NCBI GenBank assembly: GCA_037043015.1
Contig: CM073325.1
Location: 188,501-252,500 of the forward strand
Direction: 5' to 3'
Length of the DNA: 64,000 nt
Origin: Bryum argenteum
Lineage: Eukaryota; Streptophyta; Bryopsida; Bryales; Bryaceae
In this document: positions 1 to 11,297 of the stretch, one piece after another
How the letters are laid out: each line of letters opens with the position of its first letter
Position numbering within the stretch: the first letter of the stretch is position 1
Made by a program: the position numbers and the translations under genes
The notes under the pieces: model-generated
The model's database searches: none
Told to the model about the DNA's origin: nothing
What the model saw: the letters and a program-made list of their open reading frames with translations, nothing else

Positions 1-715
1 AATTCACATCATATACAAAATCTAATCCAAACTTTGGAATTGCCCTTCAGGTAATCAATAAGTATTTTTTATCAATTTTAATATTTGGAGACAAATTAGG
101 GCTGACGTCATCAATTTCCTATTACACTTGTCAGAATTATTGGTAAATGCTGCGGATAATATAATCTGAAATTTATAACTAGAGGTCGTCTTTCCGTCTC
201 TCCTTGTAAGGTGAACAGAAAGACATTCGCGTGGCATTGAAGTGGTCCGAGTTCGATTCTCCTCGGCCTCGTTTGAGCGTTGCACTACGACTTAAAGCAG
301 CTATCTTGAGCTATACATATAATGGACTATAGCCCCTACCAACATTGGCAAGATTCAATCACTCTAATGGAAAATAATAAAAACCTTCCGAAACTTTTAG
401 GCTGCATTGAGTTTAAAACTTAAACATTTACATACATCGATGCATGGAAATTGGAGTTGAAGAAGTTATATCAAAATTAGGGCTGACGTCATCGTTAAAG
501 GCAACCACCAATTAGATTACATTGTATTGAAACACTTAGATAAATACTTGAAGCACTTAGTGTAAGTTAAGCTATAAAGGTAATCACAATAAATAAAAAT
601 ATAAAACCGTATATATTGAAAAACACATATAGATAGTATATAAGTAATAGATCATGGTAAACTACAAATGTGTGGCGCTACTATGTCCAGTACCAATCAG
701 AAAACAAATCACACA
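1..715. other. AT-rich flank without a recognisable gene
   Basis: I see no coding exon here. The only structure is a 20-bp direct repeat at 93-112 and 474-493 (AAATTAGGGCTGACGTCATC) with a TGACGTCA palindrome at its core. An inverted copy with one change lies at 19548-19567. The sequence is also the 3' flank of the minus-strand gene that ends at 716. Confidence 0.5.
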
Positions 716-3700
716 CTAGGCTGAAGGTGTAGTACCATTAAAGTGCTGATCACAATGATCAGCCTCAAAGTCTATAAACTTAAGCACACTATTGCTATAA
801 CGTCGACGTGGAGTGTGAGACAAAATGGGAGATGGAGCTTGAACAAACTCTTGTGCAAGACGCTCAGCGTACGATGGTAGGGTGAATTTTGATGGAGGGC
901 TCTTGTAGAGATGAGCGTTGCGAGTCAATCGCTCTTTCAGGCCTACGATCCTAAAATTGCAAAGAAAGTCAGTCTTACCGATTTGTAAGTGTGTAATTTA
1001 AATTTGAGAAAGATAATAGAAGATGGAATTACGCACCAATGAACTTTCGTGGCTTCTTCACGACCGGTTCGTCAAAGTCATAGTCTGCGGGAGGGGCTGA
1101 TTCTCCACTTTCCTCATCACCGAAAGGACCATTCTTGTAATCCGCAAGTACACCATCAAAGATCTCTTCGTCAGGTTCCATAGCGATGAGGTGTCGGTTA
1201 GAGCGCGCGCAAGCAATCACAGATGCACCTATAAAATCGGAAACTTACGTTAAAAATGCGAAATGTAGAAACGAATTCTAATGTAGAGTCTACGGAAACA
1301 TTACCTGTATTTGCGCTCCAGTCAAAGACTATATCTCCCTCGTCCGTGAGACAATCAACGAAACATTGAATGAAGGAGGGGTCCTTCTCTCGTGAGCCTC
1401 GCCACGGCGTACCGTCCGGACGATAACGCAAGGTTTCTTTCTCTGCAAAGTTACAGAGGTGGTCTTCCTCATCAGGTACGATTGCCACACCCGCGTATGC
1501 GTGTGCCACTTGCCGAGTTTGGAACTTTGAAACATACTCTTTGCGAACATATACTTTGATATGGAAGCAGTGAGTCTGCAAAACACAAGTATAGATACAT
1601 TAATATAGATGCATAGAAGGCAATTACCATGAATTGTGGAACTGAAAATTTGATTCTGATTTGTACCTCTTTCGGTTTGGGTACGGTAGAGGCCATAGGG
1701 AGGGGATTATAACCCCACCAATCTCGAACAAGACGAAAACTATATATATGCGACTCGGAATCGAGAACACGCTCGATTCTCCGACATTTTGGATGCATCA
1801 AAAGAATGGCTCCAACGTCGGTCAAATGATACGCGGCAAACACGAATAGGCTCTCAAAGTAGGTTTTGTCACGCCGGTTCCAGGATGGTATTTCTGTTGG
1901 AGACACTCCTGGTACAGGCAAGTTCTCGGGAGCATCTGCAAAAATGAGATCAATTCCTGGATGCTTGGGTTCATACTTCATCGCCGAACACGGATACTTA
2001 CAGTCTTTGCCAATCTGAAATACAGGTGAAAAATTAGTTAGTGGCTAATAGATTCACAAGTACTTAACATACTTAGCGAGAAATTAAATGACAAATGTAT
2101 GAAATAATACCTTCTTAATGTGCTCGACGATATCGAGGATTTGCGAATCCCATTTTGCAGTCTTCGATGACTGGAGAACCAAATCTCCAATGTTCCCCTT
2201 CTCCAGACATGGCAGAGTGACTGATATTTTCGACGACGAGCTGCTACCAATGTGATTGGGTTTCGGAAGAGGGCGTCCGGTAAATATTGGTTGGCTGAGG
2301 CGACGTGGGGACTGCTGGGAGTTGTGGTCAACGGTGAATGATTGAGGAGGGGACCCAGCATTCGTAAGTCCACCTGTAGAAAGTTGAGTCAATCCTGCAC
2401 CGCGTCGAATTGTATTGATTGCGGCTCCCGCTGAAGCCTGAGTCAGATCAGCATCTACAGGCCCTGCAATGTCTTCCGGAGGAGGAGCATTTTCTTCCGA
2501 TTCTTGCCCAAGATCTACAACAGGCTCTGCAACAACGTTGCGTCGCTTCCTGTTTGCACGAGACTTGGGCACTGCAATTGGTGAAGAAGGAGAAGTGATT
2601 GGATCAGTTGTGTCAGGTTGAATGGATAGGCCGTCATCGTCATCGTCGTCAATCTCCATTGGTGCAGAGTCAGCTGGGTTTGTAGACTGGTTTCGAAGAA
2701 GATGCTTCTCCTCCTTGTGCACGTAGTCGTCATCGCACTCAAGGAACCATCCGCCGGTCGTCAATTGGGAGTTAGTAAACCGCTCTTGTTGGGCTGAAGA
2801 GAAAAAACTGCGGGGACATTTGTGACTGCAACGTTCTCGAACTCCATTGGAATGGAGAACGAAGCTAATGCTCCCTTGGCAACGAGCTCTTGCTTTAAGT
2901 ACCTACAAAAAAATAAACAAATTAGATGGGCAAATTGAATAGAGTGGACGACTTTGAATAATCTTTTATAGGAAGAAGAAAACATACCGGAATAAAAGTC
3001 TCTTAATTGTAGCTTTGCCTCCAGTAATCTTATAAAGACCCGAGCCTTTAACCCCTAAACGCGCCAGCCTATTTTTAGCAGAAAAGCACATTTCCATAGA
3101 AATCCTCATAGATGAAAATCAAGAGAAGCTATTAAGATCTCAACCGTACAAACTTGTAATAGACTTATCCAAGATCATGTGGACCAAAACTTGAGTCATG
3201 AGGCCTTATAGATCGGAAGATCATAACATATTAATACTAAAAACAAACTGCAAAATTTCATCATTTTCACTTTGAGGTGGAAATGCTACCAATATACCTA
3301 TTGCAATGAAAAAATTACCAACTAGAGAGATGTTCACCTTCATCTTAATAAGTCCTTTACCCAACAAAAATTCATCAAAAAAATTTCTTGGCTCAAATAA
3401 AAGCCATGCAATGGTAAAACTCGCCAAAAATTTTACAAAGGAAAAATAGTCCAAACCTAGACCCTTTGCATTCAATTTCATGCCTTATCTTCAAAACACC
3501 TTCGATCTTGTTAAGGTTTCTACCACTTAGACTAGACTCTAATTGGAGGCCATCCCAAAAATTAAGTTGAAATCCAACGGTGGATGAAGGAGATATAGCT
3601 CCTCAAATATCATCCATTTTCTCACTTTTTCTGTTGACAAAACATCATTGCAAATCCAATAGCAAAATCATTTGGATCAAAAAACTTCACACTAAAAAGT

Positions 3701-6013
3701 TGTTAAGAATCACCTTAAGATCATGACCATGAAAAAAAAAATCATGAAAACTATTTTTAATTTCACATAATTGGCTTGCAATGGTAATACATGCCCCATG
3801 CTTGAAAACCCAAAAGCAAGCGCTGTCTTCACTAAAGTGCATTCCATTAATTCATACTTTATTGTATGGGCTTGCAAATTTTACGACGCAAACTAGACTT
3901 GATTTGGAACCTAACCCAAGTGATTTCATCCAAAACGGACCTCGGATGAAGAAGATATGGCTATTCAAAGTTGCTGCCTTCCATCCAAAATGTCGTTTTT
4001 CGACATTCGGCGCGTTTAGGGGTTAATGAACTTCGGACTTGCATTTGGAGCAAGATAGTTTCCGAATGCCCTCTCCCATAAGAGCAACCTCCACTTCTCA
4101 ATATACGCGGATGGCTTTAGGACAACACTAGACCATTCAATGTTGAGGTTCTCGTTATCAACCAGATTCTGCAATTCACTTTCGAGTGCTTGCTCTAGCT
4201 GAAAATACAGGAAACTTGTTAGAATTTGTAGTAACATATCAACTTAAGTATTGTAAAAACGGAATGAAAAAGTAGGTTACCTGTGCCCAAAGAGAAGCAC
4301 GATGTAGAAATGCAACCAAAGCTTTATCTTTCATAGGTCGTTCTTCCGGGAAGCGAAATGATCGTCGTACTTCGTTTGGTAAGTTCCACCATTGCAGCCA
4401 CTTTGCGTTGAAATCAAAGTTTACATTGGTAGTGGCTACCATGTGTAAGCGATCCAGCGTCATGTCGGGTTTCAGATTTTGGCTGTAATGAGAATTAATC
4501 TGCACATCAGAGTCACAGTTTTGTTTAGAGTAATAGAAGGTAAAGACAAATAAGAGACAAAAATCAAAGAATCGAGCCGTCAATACCTCTTTCGCAAATA
4601 CTTTCCCCAGTTTGATATTGGCCACAGCGACCATCTTGTCGAAATTTTTGCCACGTATTAATTTGATTTCAGCCTTGATTGCGTTATCCATGGCACTCTA
4701 AACTCCCGGTCCAGTTTGTTTATCTTTTGGAACCGTGGCGTAGTACAAAGCTTCAGCATCGTCGGATTTTTTTGCTAACCTCCTCTATTTAACAACCAGA
4801 ACACAAATGAGAAGTTGTTTTAGATAAATTTGAAGATTAGGAGACGAGCTCATTTGTCGTGAACGTACCACGTATAGAAATTTTACAAAAACGTCTATTG
4901 TGACAGGATACCACGTCTCCTTTTTTGCTTTGGCGTTCTTACAGATCCTGTAATCTTTTGGAGAAATGAGGTCCTTGAAATCTTCAAGATTCAATTTACC
5001 AAACTTCCTCATGCGTTGTAGTTTCGCACACAAACTGTCTTCGACATGATCATGTTCAGTTGACCTACAACATAGAACGAATGATGAGAAAAAATGTAAG
5101 TGAAAAAATCATATAAGAAAATGATTCTAAGAATTGCTGCATTAACTTACAAGTTTATGTCGTTCATAGCGTCGAGGAGGAGATTGCTCTCTCCACGGGC
5201 ATCGAGTACGATGCAGTCAACCGAAATGTACCACGAGGGATCATTCTTGTGGTACCTCTCGATATGGCGCATCCAGGCTGTAACACGGTGGTTACCTTCG
5301 TAGACATAGAAATATTTGTCACAAAGGTTACTAAGATCAGGATCGGAGCGCAGCGTACTCTCGAACTCATCATTCGCGGCTTTCCAAAGCGGGTTCGTCC
5401 AAAGTACCTCTTGAGGGTCAACGTTTTTTTCTCGGCCTTTTCTATCAAAGGGAGACACGTTCATTACCCGATCGCCTTCGCGGTAGCCTTTGTTGAACTC
5501 ATTCTCCAGTTTTCGGACGTCTTGTTCAAAGATCGCGCGAACCTTCGGATAACAAACGAGGCGACAAAGTGGAATTAGCATACGAGACTTCTTAACAGGT
5601 TTGTAGCGTAACCTGTTGATGATTGCAATCGAATCACTCTTGTGGAGCATTCGCATCTCGTTCGCACTCCAGTCAGGGTCTTTGTTCTGAAGATGTGTGG
5701 GCATGTGAATGTTTCCGACGTTGACACCTTCAGGCAATGTAGATTCTTCATCATCCGAGAGGGATTGGTGTCCATCATTGTCTTGAGTTGGTTGATGAAT
5801 ATCTGCAGCTTGGAGTAGATTATCACTTGAAACTGCATTGCATTCGCCTTCCACAGGTTGGCGATCAGTTTGCAAATGACTGTTTTGCGGAACTCCAGTT
5901 CCCAAGTCTTCAAGTATGAGTTCATCTTTGTTGGAAGATAAAATTTGTATAGGATTGATATGAGGCAGGTTGGAACTGTCATCTTGATTAAGATGGACTT
6001 GAGCTATGTTCAT
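716..6013 (-). pseudogene. ParB-like / beta-class DNA-methyltransferase-like gene, ten exons, lightly broken
   Basis: Exons (minus): 6013-5151, 5064-4869, 4784-4587, 4499-4281, 4198-2988, 2902-2111, 2014-1667, 1575-1305, 1228-1037, 942-716. All have GT-AG borders and compatible phases, giving about 1,180 codons. Exon 1 has an acidic N-terminus, then a ParB/sulfiredoxin-like region ending in FYVYEGNHRVTAW (GxHR motif). The middle is charged and low-complexity. Exons 7-9 look like an amino-methyltransferase of the beta class, with the catalytic block first (DLIFADAPENL, where active enzymes have DPPY) and the AdoMet block later (GDIVFDWSANTG, then an ExD acidic motif). The last exon has SPPSKFTLPSYAE, shared with the copy at 16-18 kb. 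Lesions seen: TAG at 4698-4700, a TTAA-flanked element in exon 5, and one frame change near 2770. ParB-methyltransferase fusions are known in bacteria and phages. The loss of DPPY makes catalysis doubtful. Domain assignments are by eye. Confidence 0.68.
3052..4022. mobile_element. TTAA-flanked non-autonomous DNA transposon inside an exon
   Basis: The 971-bp insert has perfect 14-bp terminal inverted repeats (CCCCTAAACGCGCC at 3052-3065, its complement at 4009-4022) and is flanked by TTAA on both sides (3048-3051 and 4023-4026). Removing the element plus one TTAA rejoins exon 5 of the surrounding gene in frame, so this is a real insertion with TTAA duplication. TTAA targets and CCC ends are the piggyBac signature. 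A Harbinger-type TAA duplication is the alternative. I recognise no transposase inside. Confidence 0.8.
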
Positions 6014-6152
6014 CTGGCAAACCAATAATCCAAATTCAACACACCACAATAAGCAAAAGATAGTGTGAAATGAACAATAGTATATAAAAGAAATACAGAA
6101 ACTTTTTATCATTAAAAATATGAGAAACCTATACTATAGTGTCACGATAAAA

Positions 6153-7981
6153 CTAAGGACTTTTCAACATCGCGGCAATTCGTGGAGAACGTCTGGGTGC
6201 AAGCCTGGCAAATGCTTTCGCCTGCACTCGGCGTGCTTTGGTTTCATTCTTTTTAATTCCCATGTTAACTGCTCGTACAACCCGATTAACGTCATCACGT
6301 GACGTGTTAAGGACAGGTGAGGCAGGAGGTGGAGTTTCGGGAACCGAAGACAAAGCTATTACTAATCGACGGGACTCCACTATAGCCAAAACATGGTCTC
6401 TCAAAGTAGAGATATCACTATCTGCATCTGATTCCTCCTCTGGATGAACATCAAGTCGCTTTAAGGGTTCCTGCAAAAGCAATGCCAACATTACATCAAC
6501 TTCCAAACATAAAAAAACATTATTACAATTGAATAAGCAAATAAAACAATACAGGGTTGTTTTACCAAGTATACTCATGAATTCATAATTCACGTCCTTT
6601 CAACCATATAATATTAGACCACAAGATTGATATAAAACCAAGCCAAAAAATAGTTTAAAAAATGAAAGTGCCGAATTAGGTCCAGACTTGCGTCGACGCA
6701 AGTCTGACGCTTGTCGGACCATTTTCTATTTTGCAATCAAATTCTTCATGAACAATACCACACAGCACGCGCATGCATACACGAGGGGGACCCGAGAGGC
6801 CCAAAAAGGCAGAGGCTCAGCCCTTAGCTTCATCGCCAAGCCATCACAAATAGCCATGAATCACACATCAAGCGGATCTACCAAGCCCGAACTGGGGTCA
6901 TCTTACAACCTTTGAGGCCCTCGTTGAGATCAGCCAAAGCTCCTCAGAGACATGATTGAATGAAACCAGCTGGCTGGGGTATCTTACCGACATTCGAGGG
7001 GCCCCCTTCAGAAAGCTCAACGCAGATCACACCACGAGTTTGATAGAAAACCAAGTCACAAAAAAATTTAGAAAATGAAAGTGCCGGATTCGGTCCAGAC
7101 TTGCATCGACGCAAGTCTGACGCTTGTCGGACCATTTTCTATTTTGCAATCAAATTCTTCATGAACAATACCACACAACACGCACATGCATACATGAGGG
7201 GGACCCCGAGAGGCCCAAAAAGGCAGAGGCTCAGCCCTTAGCTTCATCGCCAGGCCATCACAAACAGCCATGAATCACACATCAAGCACATCCACCAAAG
7301 CCCGAATCTGGGATCATCTTGCCGACCTTCGAGGGCCCCCTTCAGAATCAACGGGAGCTAAACGCAGTTCAGACCACGAGGTAGATATAAAACCAAGGCA
7401 GACAGGGGCCAAGCAATGGTATGAAGTACCGGGATGGGATTCAGCCATGCATCACACATCGAGCTGATCTTGTCAGCACGAACTGGGGTCATCTTACCTA
7501 CTTTCGAGGCCCTCGTCCAGAACAAGCAAAAGCTCATTCTGCTCAGAGTGGAGCTCAACAAACCAAGCTCGACTGGGGTATCTTACCGACCTTCGAGGGG
7601 CCCCCGTTTCGATTCAGCGAGAGCTCAACGAGGATCCCCCACACCTCGAGACGACACTTACATTTAGGGTTGAGAAGATACATACACGGAGGGGGTCAAG
7701 CAATTGTATGAAGTACTTATAGGGTTTACTAAAATACATACCTTCAAGTTCGTGGTGTGGAAGTTTTTAGACTTGGCTGGAGTCTTGATCGCCTGACCCC
7801 AATTTGGATCCATCCTGTAAATGGAAGAGAAGAGACTTGACTCCGAAGATTGAGAAATCACATTCTCCAGATCTTTCGTGACTAGCTGCTCTCCTCTCAT
7901 CACGACATCCTCGCCTCCTCGCAGCACGTCTTCCTCCTCGCCACGCAGCCATTCTATGCGTTCTTGCATTTCGTCTGCCAT
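6153..7981 (-). CDS. Small two-exon gene, unknown function
   Basis: Exon 1 runs 7981-7742 (ATG, reading MADEMQERIEWLRG) to a consensus GTATGT donor. Exon 2 runs 6470-6153 from a TTTTGCAG acceptor to TAG. The phases match (0/0), giving about 186 residues. The first half is strongly acidic with a short helical look. The second half is basic at the end (QAKAFARLAPRRSPRIAAML), which suggests a nuclear or nucleic-acid-binding protein, but I do not recognise a family. It lies just upstream of the ParB/methyltransferase-like gene on the same strand, about 140 bp apart, and could be a 5' relic of a longer unit. The intron is 1.27 kb and full of duplicated repeat sequence. An upstream exon near 8126 (reading MADSVENGLG) is possible. 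Confidence 0.4.
6660..7430. repeat. 412-bp block duplicated in tandem, with a perfect palindrome
   Basis: The block starting near 6660 repeats from about 7072 with few differences. Each copy opens with a perfect or near-perfect 22-bp palindrome (6684-6705 and 7097-7118; half-site AGACTTGCGTC, centre GTCGAC). A third, more diverged stretch of related phrases (CTGGGGTATCTTACCGAC and similar) continues to about 7640. All of it lies in the intron of the small gene. Confidence 0.75.
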
Positions 7982-8429
7982 TTCTCCTCCTTCGTACTGA
8001 GCACCTATTTCCTTCAATTCGAAATATGCACAAGTAATCCAAACATGGTGCTAAACAAAGTTCTGTAATAGGTATCTTCAACTTCTCAACTGAGGTCCCC
8101 AATCCATTTTCAACACTGTCAGCCATTTTGGATCTACTTTTGTCAGCGATGATCCCTCAGCTCTTCTAAAAATACTACGCTATCAACTTGATAGTCATCA
8201 CTGTAGCGGCGTACAGGAATCCAAAGTTAGGGATCAATTACTCCCGATTGTCCTATTATCCGATTTGGCACGATCACAAACCAATTGCGGTGGTCGACAG
8301 TTTTTCTCCTGGAGATGCAGTACAGTAGTACACATCCCCGAAAGGATCGCCTCAACCTGCTCCGCACCGGCCAGCTGATAATGCACGCCAGCCCGAGTTC
8401 CGAAGAAGCGGCATCTCCTCGAGGGACAG
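7982..8429. other. No gene recognised
   Basis: This is the 5' flank of the small minus-strand gene. Short minus-strand frames near 8126 and 8433 exist, but they show no family signature and no supported splice structure. Confidence 0.4.
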
Positions 8430-8945
8430 CCATCGGCCCGCCCGCCCCTACCCGTCGCTAACCCCCCCCCCTTGACCCTGCCTATACCCGCCCTTGCCCC
8501 TACCCGTATGCATGTACCCGCCCACCCCTACCCGACGCTAACCCCCCTCCCTTGACCCTGCCTATACCCGTCCTTGCCCCTACACGTATGCATGTACCCG
8601 CCCACACCCGCCCCTTGCCCCTACCCGTATGCATGTACCCGCCCAACCCTACCCGGCGCTAACCCCCCCCCTTACACTGGCTATATCCGCATTTACCCAT
8701 GGCCCGATGGAATGATGCGCCCGCCCCTACCCGCTGCTAACGTCTCTTACCCTGCCTATATCCGTATTTACCCCTGCTTGTCTGGTTGTACCCGCCTTAC
8801 GCTGCCTATACCCGCCTTAACCCCTACCCGTCTGGCTGTACCCGGCTTACGCTGCCTATACCCGCCTATACGCGCCTTTCTGCATGTACCTGCCCTAACC
8901 CTCCCAAACCCCGCTTATATCCGCCTTTACCCGCTTCGACTGGTA
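8430..8945. repeat. C-rich tandem repeats (minisatellite)
   Basis: Irregular units of roughly 30-65 bp are built from phrases such as CGCCCCTACCCG, TATGCATGTACCCGCC, CCCTGCCTATACCCG and CTAACCCCC. The plus-strand reading frames here are long and repetitive only because of the repeat and are not genes. The CCCTA-like bias is loosely telomere-like, but the order is not a telomeric array. Confidence 0.8.
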
Positions 8946-9176
8946 CATATTCCCGTAAAAAACCACTTATTTTCTCACGTACTCATAAGTAAACGCACAA
9001 CGTGGAAAGAACATCAAAATCATTTGCATTAGTGTCATATGCCGAAAGTACAAAATAAGGACCCGCATGTACGTAACTAAACCTACCAGTACAAACCTAG
9101 AACCCGCAAATACGTAATAGGGTCGCAGTCATAAGTTCATACATATCTTCAAACTATATCACATCAAAAGTCCAAA
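8946..9176. other. Short flank, no gene
   Basis: No coding exon is seen between the tandem repeats and the stop codon of the next minus-strand gene. The phrase 'acccgcatgtacgtaac' recurs in loose form near 9061 and 9104. Confidence 0.4.
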
Positions 9177-9904
9177 CTACATGGAATTGAAGAATGGACT
9201 TTCGTTGATTGTATACTTTACTATCCCTAAGTCCTCCCAATGAACCACGAAGTAAGGTTTCTCATGTACCTCCTCTAAGTCTTCGGCACTTGTCTCAAAT
9301 TCATCCGTTGTATCATCTGGTGTTTTCTGATGGAAAATGGCTTCTGCTCTCTCGCACGAATTATTGACTCTCCGCTCCTCAGATTTTGTTATTTCATTTC
9401 CTGATTGATTTTCTTCCTCTTCCAATCTTATGCGGCCCTGTAGTCATCACATGTTGATAATAATCGATAAACCTATTTGGGAACATTTTAACCTTTACAA
9501 CAAGTATATAATATAAATAACTTTATTACCTCATATGTAGTGTGTACACCTCCATCACCATCCCCATCTACGCAAGCAATCACGGTAGACGTTTGGGTCT
9601 GTCTTCTATGCCCTTCCTCCTCTTCTTCATCAGCTACATGCGTCCCGACAGTCTCCAAGACACTTTCGAGGTTCAGCGATCGCATCTTAATAGTCCGCCT
9701 AAATGGCGGTAACACATCATCGTCGATTAAGATATCGTACTCGTCTGGCTCCCGATCTTCGCAGCTAGAGCTTATCCCATTGCGCTTACGCAAAGCACTA
9801 CGCCTCTATGCTTTGGAATTAGTGAACTTGGTACCACCCCTCCTCTCCTTCTTCCTCTGACCTATTTCCTTTCCTCTCTCACTACCGCTAACGATTTCAT
9901 CCAT
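9177..9904 (-). pseudogene. Acidic two-exon protein, unknown, one in-frame stop
   Basis: Exon 1 runs 9904-9530 (125 codons, phase 0) and exon 2 runs 9437-9177, joined across a GTAATA...CTACAG intron with matching phase. The predicted protein is highly acidic (EPDEYDILIDDD; then a Glu-rich stretch; then DDTTDEFETSAEDLEE) and ends with FVVHWEDLGIVKYTINES. A TAG at 9806-9808 interrupts exon 1 at codon 33, so the protein would have to start downstream or the gene is dead. I do not recognise it. Its position just left of a CACTA element could mean it is a passenger remnant, but nothing proves that. Confidence 0.35.
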
Positions 9905-10329
9905 GCTGCTTGCAATGAAATAACTTATCAAACGTTCCACCTAAGACGTCCAAGCTTTCTCACTACAAATGAAGAGGTCGAACTAACACTACAAGAAAAT
10001 GGGTGTAAAACCTACTAAAGATTGACACTGAAATGTCCAAATCAACAAAAAGGCCTTCGCACCTTGGATTTCTGTCAATTTACACGGAGTTTTGTCAATT
10101 CTCACTTGTTCAAATTTTTTTGTCAATCTTTTGTCAATTTTTTTGGAATTTTTTTGGAATCTTAGGGAATATTGTTGGAATAGTTTGGAATCTTTCGGAA
10201 TCTTACGGAATCTTTGGGAATCTTTTCATTATTTTTCAGACATTGATAAAAATGCAAATTGAAAAACAAAGATGCTTTGGGGCATCATTATTTCTTCAAA
10301 AAGAAACAATTGAAAAATTTTAAAATATT

Positions 10330-10730
10330 TTCTAGATATAGAAAAATCCCTGCATGCAATATTGAAAAAAAAATTTGAATTTTTTTTTTTTTTTTTTTTT
10401 AATTGTAAAAATTATTCAAAGTCAACTGGGCAGTAAAAAAAGGCTCCAACCTCAAAAAAAAAAAAAAAAAATCAAAAAAATTTGAAATTTTTTATACATC
10501 TAGAAAAATACCTGCATGAAGTAGTGGAAAAAAAATTTTGAAAAAAAAATGTTTTTTTACACCGTGAAAAATATTCAAAGTATGCTGGGTAGTAAAAAAA
10601 CGCCCCAGCCTCAAAAAAAAAAAAAATTCAAAAAAATTGAAATTTTTTATACATATAGAAAAATACCTGCATGAAATAGTGGAAAAAAAAATTTGAAAAA
10701 AAAAAAAATTTTACATGGCAAATTAATCGC
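10330..10730. repeat. Three A/T-rich internal repeats
   Basis: Three copies, about 110-150 bp apart, share the phrases TAGAAAAAT(A)CCTGCATG, a run of A then TTTGAA, and, in the first two intervals, ATTCAAAGT..CTGGG..AGTAAAAAA. They lie inside the 9987-11294 CACTA element. Confidence 0.65.
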
Positions 10731-10794
10731 CAATGGTTAAGTATTTGAATAAGTTACAAAATTTAACGCACATGTGCATGAACGTTTGTAAGTG

Positions 10795-10865
10795 TTGTGG
10801 CGGTTGAAGACATGGGTTAGGGATGAAGAGGTTATGGGTTCAAGCCCGGGTGGCGACGGTTTGTG
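10795..10865 (+). other. tRNA-like (SINE-type) pol III promoter motif
   Basis: GGGTTCAAGCCCGGG fits a B-box/T-arm with a short stem. An A-box-like TGGCGGTTGAAGACATGG lies about 30 bp upstream. I cannot fold a complete tRNA with acceptor stem and anticodon arm, so this is at most a tRNA-derived SINE head captured inside the CACTA element. Confidence 0.3.
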
Positions 10866-11297
10866 AAGTTAGTGGTGGGCCCCACCGGTGGCGGTTGATA
10901 ATGCGTTTTTTTTTTTTTCATGGGTAGTAGAATCGTAGTTACCTCAAGAAGCGTAAAAGTAGAAATGAAAATAAATAATAATTTCAGGTGCAGTAAACAT
11001 TAACATTTACTTCCTTTAAAAAAAATCACAATCTTTGGGAAATGGTGAAATTGTAAAAAAAAGGAGGCTTTGGAGTCCTACGTGGAAGTTTATCACCATA
11101 GTGTAATAGTGACATGGCAAGATAAATCCAACATGGCAATTACATTAGCAACCCGTACATCCTACGTGTATTTTTCGCAGAATTGACAGCCGAATTGACA
11201 AGGTTCTGTCACCTACATGACCGAATCAGGGTACTAAAATTGACACCACAGTTGACAGTTTTTTGTCAATTAAGACAACCAGCGCCTTGTAGTGTAA

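Larger units (their letters stand above)
9987..11294. mobile_element. Non-autonomous CACTA (En/Spm-like) element
   Basis: The left end is CACTACAAGAAAATGGGTG and the right end, read inward, is CACTACAAGGCGCTGG. A 3-bp duplication TAA lies on each side (9984-9986 and 11295-11297). The CACTA terminus and 3-bp target duplication define the superfamily. The interior has no transposase. It contains repeated TTGTCAATT / AATTGACA motifs towards both ends, poly-A and poly-T tracts, and a three-copy internal repeat. Confidence 0.85.

Noticed and set aside
215..272. tRNA-like stretch (GAGTTCGATTCTCC)
   Set aside because: A B-box-like core is present, but no A-box at proper spacing, no acceptor stem and no anticodon arm can be drawn.
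8574..9032. Long plus-strand frames rich in Pro, Tyr and Thr
   Set aside because: They exist because of the C-rich tandem repeat; the frame content is just the translated repeat.
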